Position numbers and translations under genes: made by a program. Source: Eubacteriales bacterium (GTDB lineage: Bacteria; Bacillota; Clostridia; Oscillospirales; Butyricicoccaceae). From it: a stretch of DNA of 64,000 nucleotides. The notes under the pieces were generated by a model. It saw nothing but the letters and a program-made list of their open reading frames with translations. It searched no databases and was not told the DNA's origin. The first letter of the stretch is position 1. Each line of letters begins with the position of its first letter. Shown piece by piece: positions 57,718-64,000 of the stretch. The stretch is taken from positions 124,001 through 188,000 of the forward strand of contig JAUNSG010000006.1 of assembly GCA_030539335.1 (NCBI GenBank). Reading direction: 5' to 3'.

Positions 57718-58061
57718 TCCGCCCTCACCTTCGCATATACCAAAATCCGGTCACGGGTGGAATACTGCGGCAGGCAGTACATCACATCGTACCAAACGCC
57801 GTCGATCAGCAGCCGTGTGTGCTGCCGTCCGCCCGGCCGCCGCAGGCGCTTGGAGGCTCCCATGCGGATCGTGATCTTATGTGTGACCTCCTCGATCTCG
57901 ATGCCCTTGATCGAGCTGTCCACCTTCCCGGTATGCGGAACTACACCGCACCAAAATCGCTCCGCACGTGCCATTCTGCGGTCGTTCTCGCCCATGTCGT
58001 TTTCAAACGTTTCCGGCTCATATAGCTCTGCGCGGTATTTGAGCTGGCTCGCTATGTCCAT
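57714..58061 (-). CDS. Phage head closure protein
   Basis: A 115-residue beta-rich protein, MDIASQLKYRAELYEPETFE, CGVVPHTGKVDSSIKGIEIE, HTRLLIDGVWYDVMYCLPQY. Matches the SPP1 gp16-like head-closure family by pattern and order. Confidence 0.82.
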   Translation of the reverse strand: MDIASQLKYRAELYEPETFENDMGENDRRMARAERFWCGVVPHTGKVDSSIKGIEIEEVTHKITIRMGASKRLRRPGGRQHTRLLIDGVWYDVMYCLPQYSTRDRILVYAKVRAE

Positions 58062-58072
58062 GCCGCCACCTC

Positions 58073-58369
58073 CTAGAGCAGATTCCGGCAGTGCATTCCG
58101 AGGATCGTCTCCACAACGCGGTTGACATTGCTCTTGTCCACCGTCATCTCCCGGTTGTCATACAGGTCGGCGGCGAGCACGAGAACTGCAATGGTCAAAT
58201 CCTCGTGCTCGTCCATCTCCTCCTCCGTCAATCCGGTATAGGAACGCACATAGTCCACCGCTGCGTCCTGCATCACAGTCAGCAGCTTTTCCTCCGCCGC
58301 ATCCAGCATGTCCGGCTCGATCCGCGCCTGCTGGCAGATATCACCCAGCGTGATCTCGGAAATCTTCAT
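58073..58369 (-). CDS. Head-tail connector protein (gp6-like)
   Basis: A 98-residue helical protein: LTVMQDAAVDYVRSYTGLTE, EHEDLTIAVLVLAADLYDNR. The VLVLAADLYDNR helix is typical of HK97 gp6-type adaptors. Follows the capsid gene. Confidence 0.88.
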   Translation of the reverse strand: MKISEITLGDICQQARIEPDMLDAAEEKLLTVMQDAAVDYVRSYTGLTEEEMDEHEDLTIAVLVLAADLYDNREMTVDKSNVNRVVETILGMHCRNLL

Positions 58370-58371
58370 AA

Positions 58372-59532
58372 TCAGGTGCCGGACTTCATCGTCAGCATCG
58401 CAAGCTTTTGTGCATTCTCAACCTTCGCATCCAGCTCGATCCATCCGACTACACCGACCGCATGCTGTGTCGCATACGCCTCACGCAGCACCTCGATGGA
58501 TGCAGATTCGCTCATCTTGACCGCAAGGCCGGAAAAATCTCCGTAGAAGATCGCATTCTTTCCCGCAGCCATAGCAGACACCCGATCGGTGACATAGACC
58601 GGCTTTCCGAGCAATGTATAGCCCCACTGCGTAGACAGATCACGGTTCAGCAGATAGTCGCCGTCACTGTCCTTGAGCTTGCGGATCGCGGTTCTGGTCG
58701 TCTTGTTCATGATCCAACACGCGCCGACCTGATAGATATCCGGGATAGACTCCTGCAGGTCGATCAGTTCGTCCGCAGTAACCGCAGTCGCAGATGCTGC
58801 GGTAATCTTCTGGGTGATGCCATTCGCCATGCCGTCCGCCTTGCCGGTAGATCCGTTGATCAGCTCTCCCTCGATAAACTCCGCCAGCTTCTCTCCCATC
58901 TTGTTCACGACAAAATTGGTCAGATCAAAATCCGAGTTGTTCAACAGGGACTTTGAGATCAGGGAGAGCGCACCCGCCAGATAGCCGGTCAGCTGGATAC
59001 TTGCAAACTTGTTTGCGTGTCCGGTCAACTCAGTAAATTCGGTCGCATAAGCAACGGTAATCTCGTCCGAGCTGGTGTCTACATACGGGATATGGATTGT
59101 GCCGCCCACGTTGTAAACGGTAGCCATCTCATAGATCGGGCAGCTGTCCTTGACCTTGTCGATAATCTTGTTGACAATGCTGGTCGGGATAACAGCGCCG
59201 TTCGCGCTCTTGGTCAAGTTATCTGCACGTTCGGATACCTCGCCGCGGATGTACGCCGCAAACGCTCTGGTTTCCACCTCCTCCGTCTCCTCCTTGGTGC
59301 GCGTCTCCTGCTGACGACCATCATCCGTTTCCGTGTTGTTCAGCTCCTGCGCCCGCTTCAGATTTGTGACCGTCGCATCAATTGCCTTGATCTTATTTTC
59401 CATTTCGGTAAAAGCCGTGTTTTCCTCCTCGGTAAAGGCACGGTTTTCCACCTCGATGGCATCCGTCATCTCTCCGAGCTTTTCTACCAGCTCTGCGCGC
59501 TGCTCCATCAGCTTCTTAATTCTGTTATTCAT
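58372..59532 (-). CDS. Major capsid protein (HK97 fold)
   Basis: A 386-residue capsid precursor. Residues 1-90 are a coiled-coil delta domain (RAELVEKLGEMTDAIEVENR). The mature part begins near AFAAYIRGEVSERADNL and contains GAVIPTSIVNKIIDKVKDSC and GLAVKMSESASIEVLREAYA. The delta domain is removed by the protease encoded upstream. Confidence 0.94.
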   Translation of the reverse strand: MNNRIKKLMEQRAELVEKLGEMTDAIEVENRAFTEEENTAFTEMENKIKAIDATVTNLKRAQELNNTETDDGRQQETRTKEETEEVETRAFAAYIRGEVSERADNLTKSANGAVIPTSIVNKIIDKVKDSCPIYEMATVYNVGGTIHIPYVDTSSDEITVAYATEFTELTGHANKFASIQLTGYLAGALSLISKSLLNNSDFDLTNFVVNKMGEKLAEFIEGELINGSTGKADGMANGITQKITAASATAVTADELIDLQESIPDIYQVGACWIMNKTTRTAIRKLKDSDGDYLLNRDLSTQWGYTLLGKPVYVTDRVSAMAAGKNAIFYGDFSGLAVKMSESASIEVLREAYATQHAVGVVGWIELDAKVENAQKLAMLTMKSGT

Positions 59533-59533
59533 A

Positions 59534-60121
59534 TCACGGTTCCTCCTTGTAGTATTTCAGTGCTTCGATTCTTGCGCGGTGCTCCATAATGTCTGCCGCG
59601 CCGTGATCTGTGTACTCAATCTCGTCCGCAGTCGTCTCCGCGTAGTGCGTCGCTGCTCCGGTTGTCCGCGCCTCAATCAGCGTCCCCTCATACGCTGGAA
59701 TCGCGCGGTCGTCGATGATGGATACTTCCAGCAGCTGCATTCCCTCGATGTGCCGTCTCGGGATGTTCTCCGCCCGTTCCTCCATCGTTTCCGCCGTCGG
59801 GATAAATCCAAAGGACCATCCCTTCAACTTGTGCTCACGTGCTTTCCGGATGACCTCTGCATCGGCAATCTCCGCGTGTGCGCGCAGGCCAATGCTGTCT
59901 TCCGTCAATACCAGATTGGACTCCGTACTGCCGAGCTTCCGGCTCCGATCGTGATTCAGCAGCAGCTGCACCGGGTTTTCCTCGATCGCGCGGCGAAACA
60001 CGCCCGGCATAATCTGTTCGACAAACTGTCGTCCGGCCTCGTGGATTGGTCTGGAATCCCTGGCAACCGCATTGACGTATCCGTCAATCGTCACCCTGTC
60101 CTTCCGTATCTCGATTTTCAT
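59534..60121 (-). CDS. Prohead protease (HK97 family)
   Basis: A 195-residue serine protease: VTIDGYVNAVARDSRPIHEA, QLLLNHDRSRKLGSTESNLV (His), KLKGWSFGFIPTAETMEERA (Ser in WSFGF). ATG 60121 follows GGAGGTGA; it overlaps the portal gene by 38 bases. Confidence 0.92.
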   Translation of the reverse strand: MKIEIRKDRVTIDGYVNAVARDSRPIHEAGRQFVEQIMPGVFRRAIEENPVQLLLNHDRSRKLGSTESNLVLTEDSIGLRAHAEIADAEVIRKAREHKLKGWSFGFIPTAETMEERAENIPRRHIEGMQLLEVSIIDDRAIPAYEGTLIEARTTGAATHYAETTADEIEYTDHGAADIMEHRARIEALKYYKEEP

Positions 60122-61397
60122 CGTCAGGTTCACCTCCCCCTGTATCCTCGTCTGATGGTGGATTTTTGTTATCAATGGTCGTCTGATCCGGCGCAATCAC
60201 TGTCCCAGACGAGTCAAAAGATCCGCTTTGGTTCATATTCGGGTTATAAAACAGCTTGGTTTGCGGATCGTACAAAACATCCTGCAGTCCGAGCTTGACA
60301 TAATCCAATCCAAGCGGTTTTTTGTGCTCCATAAACCGGACTTCGTCGATCTGTAGGAAACCGGATTTGATTCCGATTGCGTATGCATCGTATCGCTCCT
60401 TGATATTTCCCTTGGTCAGATCCGAGGTGTCCGCTGCGAAAAACAGCGTCTTTTTCTCGTTCTCCTTCAGCAAATCCCGGTTCAGACTGCATTCGATCTC
60501 TGTCAAAATCGGGATAATGCAATATTGGATAAACCGCGCTTGATCCTCCGCAGTTGGATGCTCTGATAGCATGCCGGCTGGAATACCAAGCACTTTGCAG
60601 ATACTGTCTGTCATCGTTTGTACGGATTCGTTCAGCTGTAATTCCGCACTCGTTGACGAGGATTCCTTAAATTCAAGTCCGTCGTTCAAGATGACGACAT
60701 TTTCGGACTTGCTCTGGTATAAATTGCTCCATGCCGTTTTTAGCGCATCCATCGACTCCTCTGTCAAATGTCTCGGAGATCGGACAAATCCTTTCTTATT
60801 TCCTCCGGTCTGTGCAAGCACCTTTTGCAGCTGCTGCGTGTAGTACGCCGCCGAGAGCAACTCCCTGTTTTCCTCTACGATGGAAACGCCACTCCATCCG
60901 TTCCTGCTGTTTCTCAGCACCTTTAAAAATTCAAAATCCTGGTACAAACGACCCTGAACAAGTATCGAATAGCTCTTAAAAACGGGGTCAACGTTGTGAC
61001 GAAAACTGATCTCCTCTTCGCGCACATAATGCAGCGACCGGTGCTTTGTTCCCGGCTTGTTGATGTACGCATATCCGCCCTTCCCGGTCAGATAGTCGGT
61101 AACAATCGCCCGTTTAAACTGCACGCCTGTAAGTGTGTCCCCCGTGTCGTCGTTGAGCATCGTTACCCGGTCATCGTCAACACGCTGTACCTCATCGTCT
61201 CCTCTGCGATACAGATAAAACGGGATCATGCTGACTGTGTTTGCAATCAAATCCACGCATGCCGCGAACGCCGGGACGTTCATCGCTTCTTCTTTTGTGA
61301 TTGTCTTTTTTGTAATCAGCGCCTTGAGCAGATCTGCAGCAACATCCGTCCCGCTCTCCGTCTGCTCCGCACGCTGAAAAAATCGAAACAGTCTCAT
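60084..61397 (-). CDS. Phage portal protein
   Basis: A 437-residue HK97-type portal: AFAACVDLIANTVSMIPFYL, VLRNSRNGWSGVSIVEENRE, CKVLGIPAGMLSEHPTAEDQ, plus an acidic tail. It forms the dodecameric DNA channel. ATG 61397 is preceded by GGAGGTG. Confidence 0.94.
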   Translation of the reverse strand: MRLFRFFQRAEQTESGTDVAADLLKALITKKTITKEEAMNVPAFAACVDLIANTVSMIPFYLYRRGDDEVQRVDDDRVTMLNDDTGDTLTGVQFKRAIVTDYLTGKGGYAYINKPGTKHRSLHYVREEEISFRHNVDPVFKSYSILVQGRLYQDFEFLKVLRNSRNGWSGVSIVEENRELLSAAYYTQQLQKVLAQTGGNKKGFVRSPRHLTEESMDALKTAWSNLYQSKSENVVILNDGLEFKESSSTSAELQLNESVQTMTDSICKVLGIPAGMLSEHPTAEDQARFIQYCIIPILTEIECSLNRDLLKENEKKTLFFAADTSDLTKGNIKERYDAYAIGIKSGFLQIDEVRFMEHKKPLGLDYVKLGLQDVLYDPQTKLFYNPNMNQSGSFDSSGTVIAPDQTTIDNKNPPSDEDTGGGEPDDENRDTEGQGDD

Positions 61398-61417
61398 GCC
61401 CTCCGCACCTCCTTTCC

Positions 61418-63106
61418 TCACCCGACCTGAACGACGAAGCCGCTGCTCCCGTACAGCATGTCCTGCTGCAGCAGGTAAAGCGCATCAATCAGGCTCACAA
61501 CCATGTCCACCTTCCCGGCAGACTTTTTCTTGTTGACATATTTGTTCAAATTGGTGTCCTCTGTGCATCGGGCATTCTGAAAATTGATTTCCAGCATACG
61601 AGATTCGTCATAGAAAAACGTCTTTCCCAAAACGCTTTCTTTGAGCAGCTTGGTCGGCATATGCAGTACGCTGGAATGCTGCCGGATCTCCACGCACTCG
61701 TAGCCCGCCGCCTCCCATTTCTGTACCGAAGAAATCGCGTTGTACCGGTCATACCCGATCTGTACGATCTCGACGCCCAGCCGCTCCTCCAGCGTCAGGA
61801 CATAGTCCTCCACCACGGAATAGTCGATCACCTCGTCCCCGCAGGCGATGCATTCGCCCGCTGCAATCAGCCGGTTGTAATCCACCTGCTCCTTCTGCGT
61901 CTTGTACTCCACCCGCCCCGCCGGGACGAAACCGATCACCCGTGCATAGAGGATTCCATTTTCCTCGGCGACCATCGCAATCGCCGTGTTGTCCTCGGTC
62001 TGCGACAGATCCACGCCGAGCCAGACGCGGCGGCCACGCCACCATTCATCCGACTTCTCGCGTCGGCACAGCTTCACCCTCTGAATGTCGAGGAATCCCT
62101 CGACGCCGAGCGATTTGTACAGGATATTACAATGCTTACACAGAAAATTTTCGCGCTTGTTTGGGTACAGCGCGGCAATCGCGCGCCGCTTACGCAGCTC
62201 GTCCGCAATATACGTGTGTGCAATCGCAACCGGATTGCTCTGATAGATCACGCGATCCTCGGTTTTCCACAGCTCCCCCTGCCGCAGCTCGTCATCCGGC
62301 TCGTACAGCAGCGCAAACCGCCGCCTGTCCTCTAACAATCCGTCCAAAACTTTTTTGCTCATGTCGATCTCGTCCGTCATAACGTTGTTGTCATTGGGGT
62401 ACTGGGTCGATATGACGATTCCGAGTTTGTTTCGCAGCGTGATCTGTGAGGAACGCATGGCTTCAACCGGATAGGAATCCAAGGCTCCCGCCTCATCCGC
62501 CAGAAACGCCGTTGCCATACGTCCGTCCATTCCGTCCCGGCTGTAGGCCAGCGGCGTGTATTCGTTGTCGTTGAGCAGGCACCGGATCTGAGACCGGAGC
62601 AGCTTGAATGCTGGGTCCACCTCATCGATCAAGGCCGGTGAGGATTTGATTATCTTCCGGACAGCATTCTTCAGCTCAGAAGACAGCGCCAAATCCGGTG
62701 CAACCGAGAAAAAACGGCTGAACGCCGGCTCGGTCAGCATCAGCAGAATAAAGATGACCGCAGACACGAACGTCTTGAAGTTCTTTCGTGCGATCTCCAG
62801 CACTGCCGTCGTGTAATATCGTGCGCCAGTCTCGTGCATCTTCGTGCACAACACCGCAGTGATCAGAAACCATGCGTAATCCTCCAGGCCGTCCGTCATC
62901 GGACAGTGCAGGTCCGGATGCACCATAATTTTCATCAGCCTGGCAATCCGCTTGTATGATTTCTCGCACACATACGCGTCACTATCCTCGCCGTCTGCGA
63001 TCCTGATCCAACTCTCCGCCTGTTTTTTTACGTACTTTGGAACCATTCCGTCAGTCTCTGCAACGCACCACTGCGCATACTGATACGCCCTGCTGGTTTC
63101 AATCAT
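61418..63106 (-). CDS. Terminase large subunit
   Basis: A 562-residue packaging ATPase/nuclease: EIARKNFKTFVSAVIFILLM is the Walker A-like segment, FLADEAGALDSYPVEAMRSS the Walker B region, and WLGVDLSQTEDNTAIAMVAE with DRYNAISSVQKWEAAGYECV parts of the RNase H-type nuclease. It overlaps the small subunit gene by eight bases. Confidence 0.94.
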   Translation of the reverse strand: MIETSRAYQYAQWCVAETDGMVPKYVKKQAESWIRIADGEDSDAYVCEKSYKRIARLMKIMVHPDLHCPMTDGLEDYAWFLITAVLCTKMHETGARYYTTAVLEIARKNFKTFVSAVIFILLMLTEPAFSRFFSVAPDLALSSELKNAVRKIIKSSPALIDEVDPAFKLLRSQIRCLLNDNEYTPLAYSRDGMDGRMATAFLADEAGALDSYPVEAMRSSQITLRNKLGIVISTQYPNDNNVMTDEIDMSKKVLDGLLEDRRRFALLYEPDDELRQGELWKTEDRVIYQSNPVAIAHTYIADELRKRRAIAALYPNKRENFLCKHCNILYKSLGVEGFLDIQRVKLCRREKSDEWWRGRRVWLGVDLSQTEDNTAIAMVAEENGILYARVIGFVPAGRVEYKTQKEQVDYNRLIAAGECIACGDEVIDYSVVEDYVLTLEERLGVEIVQIGYDRYNAISSVQKWEAAGYECVEIRQHSSVLHMPTKLLKESVLGKTFFYDESRMLEINFQNARCTEDTNLNKYVNKKKSAGKVDMVVSLIDALYLLQQDMLYGSSGFVVQVG

Positions 63107-63605
63107 CGGGCTCCAGTGCCTCCAGTAGCGCAGATTTCTTCGTCTCCGTTTTCTTCGGAATACTTCTCAGCGCAGATTGCACAGTCATGCAGTTTTCTTT
63201 TTCGATGTCAAACATCATCTTCCGCTTGTTCTGCAGCTGACGGTCAAGATCGGTCAAGGCTCTGGACAAGCTAGCAGCGTCTTTGCTGTCCTCAGCTGCC
63301 TCGAGCCGACTGTCAAGCTCATTCATCCTCCGCTGGAGGCGTTCGCATTCCGATGCCAAAATGCAGTATCTCCGGAGAGTCGCGCCGTACAATTCGTCGT
63401 CCTTTTCAATTGCCGCCATCAATTTCTTGACCTTGCGGAATTGATCATAGGCGATCGGATCACTCTTTATCGCCTCGTCTGCTTTGATCCGCTTCCCAGA
63501 AAGCATAGATTCTTCCGCATGCTTTCTCGATGCCAATTCGGACTTGGTTCTGTGACTTTTTCCTTCCTGCTGCAGCAGTACAGCGGGTTTTGACGGTCTT
63601 CCCAT
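63099..63605 (-). CDS. Terminase small subunit (P27 family)
   Basis: A 168-residue basic helical protein: MGRPSKPAVLLQQEGKSHRT, AYDQFRKVKKLMAAIEKDDE, YCILASECERLQRRMNELDS. It recognises the packaging site and hands DNA to the large subunit. Confidence 0.9.
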   Translation of the reverse strand: MGRPSKPAVLLQQEGKSHRTKSELASRKHAEESMLSGKRIKADEAIKSDPIAYDQFRKVKKLMAAIEKDDELYGATLRRYCILASECERLQRRMNELDSRLEAAEDSKDAASLSRALTDLDRQLQNKRKMMFDIEKENCMTVQSALRSIPKKTETKKSALLEALEPDD

Positions 63606-63707
63606 GCAGTCTCACCTCCGTTTCGCGCGTGTTTTTCTGCCATTCGCGCGCGGGCGCGATGGTTTTGGGAAAATATTGTATTCGGAGTGGGGGATTCGGT
63701 CGCGGGG

Positions 63708-63729
63708 ATGCTTTAGCGCGCTAAAGCAT
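63708..63729. repeat. 22-bp perfect palindrome between HNH and terminase genes
   Basis: Half ATGCTTTAGCG followed by its exact reverse complement. It includes the HNH stop codon and lies in a G/A-rich non-coding strip before the small terminase gene. A packaging (cos) element or a terminator-like hairpin. Confidence 0.7.
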
Positions 63730-64000
63730 TGCTAGGGGGGATATTTTTTCCTCCTGCTCCGCGATCACCCCTTGAACTACCTCAAGCGACAATTCTCCAC
63801 GCTCTGCAAGCTCATGATGCACTGAACAAAGTGTGATCAAGTTGTCGTTGTCCAGTCTCCTGCTGTAGTCCACATGTAACGGCACCGCATGATGCACGCT
63901 GATGTTCTCATACTCCAGCCGTCGTCGTGTTCCATTCAGATTGCGAATACACGCCTGGCACACATAACGATCACGCTCCCGAATCTCTTCGCTCTTGCGT
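63721..64000 (-). CDS. HNH endonuclease, 5' end outside window
   Basis: The frame is open from the window edge: KSEEIRERDRYVCQACIRNL, then ISVHHAVPLHVDYSRRLDND, NLITLCSVHHELAERGELSL. The two CxxC-like zinc positions and the HH/H nuclease core are visible. The true start lies beyond 64000; GTG 63963 is unlikely because the conserved region begins before it. HNH proteins next to P27-type terminase assist cos cleavage. Confidence 0.9.
   Translation of the reverse strand, partial: RKSEEIRERDRYVCQACIRNLNGTRRRLEYENISVHHAVPLHVDYSRRLDNDNLITLCSVHHELAERGELSLEVVQGVIAEQEEKISPLAML

Larger units (their letters stand above)
43500..64000 (-). mobile_element. Late region of a contractile-tail prophage (PBSX-like), continuing past the right edge
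   Basis: Twenty-six or so minus-strand genes in canonical order: HNH, small and large terminase, portal, protease, HK97 capsid, connectors, sheath, tube, frameshifted chaperone, tape measure, hub, baseplate, fibres, lysis. All reading frames are intact. Integrase and replication genes are not in the window; the left end probably lies between 40343 and 43500. Confidence 0.95.

Noticed and set aside
1..64000. CRISPR array or insertion sequence
   Set aside because: No regularly spaced direct repeats and no transposase frame were found on either strand.

Overview
The window looks like a chromosome segment of a gut-type, spore-forming clostridium (Oscillospirales/Ruminococcaceae-like). The case rests on near-consensus sigma-A promoters, AGGAGG ribosome binding sites, a threonyl-tRNA synthetase gene with a T-box leader, the rpsF-ssb-rpsR operon, a two-cluster ferredoxin, stand-alone Spo0A-type DNA-binding protein, and a moderately GC-rich genome with A/T-rich intergenic regions. 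The genus cannot be fixed from the sequence alone.

Layout. 1-9.1 kb: a divergently regulated carbohydrate locus. A LacI-type regulator (+) faces a minus-strand operon of SDR dehydrogenase, sugar isomerase, a ribose-type ABC transporter (ATPase, permease, lipoprotein), a zinc dehydrogenase and, behind an internal terminator, a family 2 glycoside hydrolase cut by the window edge. 9.1-14.4 kb: a purine operon (two divergent adenine-deaminase-family enzymes and an NCS2 permease) whose leader carries a transcription attenuator. 14.5-16.9 kb: rsmJ, tRNA-Thr(CGT), rpsF-ssb-rpsR. 17-18.4 kb: a holin, a LamG-like protein and a small protein. 18.6-25.8 kb: a Cys-rich protein, a NUDIX hydrolase, a small GGADGPT peptide, a lantibiotic-protection-like ABC transporter with a divergent AraC regulator, and a secreted GH25 muramidase. 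26.0-26.9 kb: an autonomous operon of five related micro-proteins of unknown function. 27.1-36.7 kb: MscS channel, proS, thrS with T-box, a ClpC-like AAA+ unfoldase without its middle domain, a ferredoxin and a CPA2 antiporter.

36.7-40.3 kb is a phage structural remnant ending in a capsid gene that has lost its N-terminus. 40.4-43.5 kb is an accessory zone: a stand-alone Spo0A_C protein beside a perfect 0A box, a repressor-like HTH gene with three matching 16-bp operators over two divergent promoters, an operon of small proteins sharing an ALRSVW motif, a type I toxin with its antisense RNA, and a small membrane-peptide/ribbon-helix-helix module with an 18-bp palindromic operator. Two near-identical 55-bp hairpin repeats flank the HTH part. 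43.5-64.0 kb is the late region of a contractile-tail (PBSX/XkdK-like) prophage, read from terminase to lysis on the minus strand and running off the right edge. The simplest overall model is a contractile-tailed prophage inserted into the capsid gene of an older prophage remnant.

The strongest candidates for undescribed biology are the five-micro-protein operon (26.0-26.9 kb), the three-operator HTH/ALRSVW module (40.9-42.4 kb), the purine-operon attenuator leader (14.3-14.4 kb), the GGADGPT peptide (20.1 kb) and an apparent AUA start codon in the sugar ABC ATPase.
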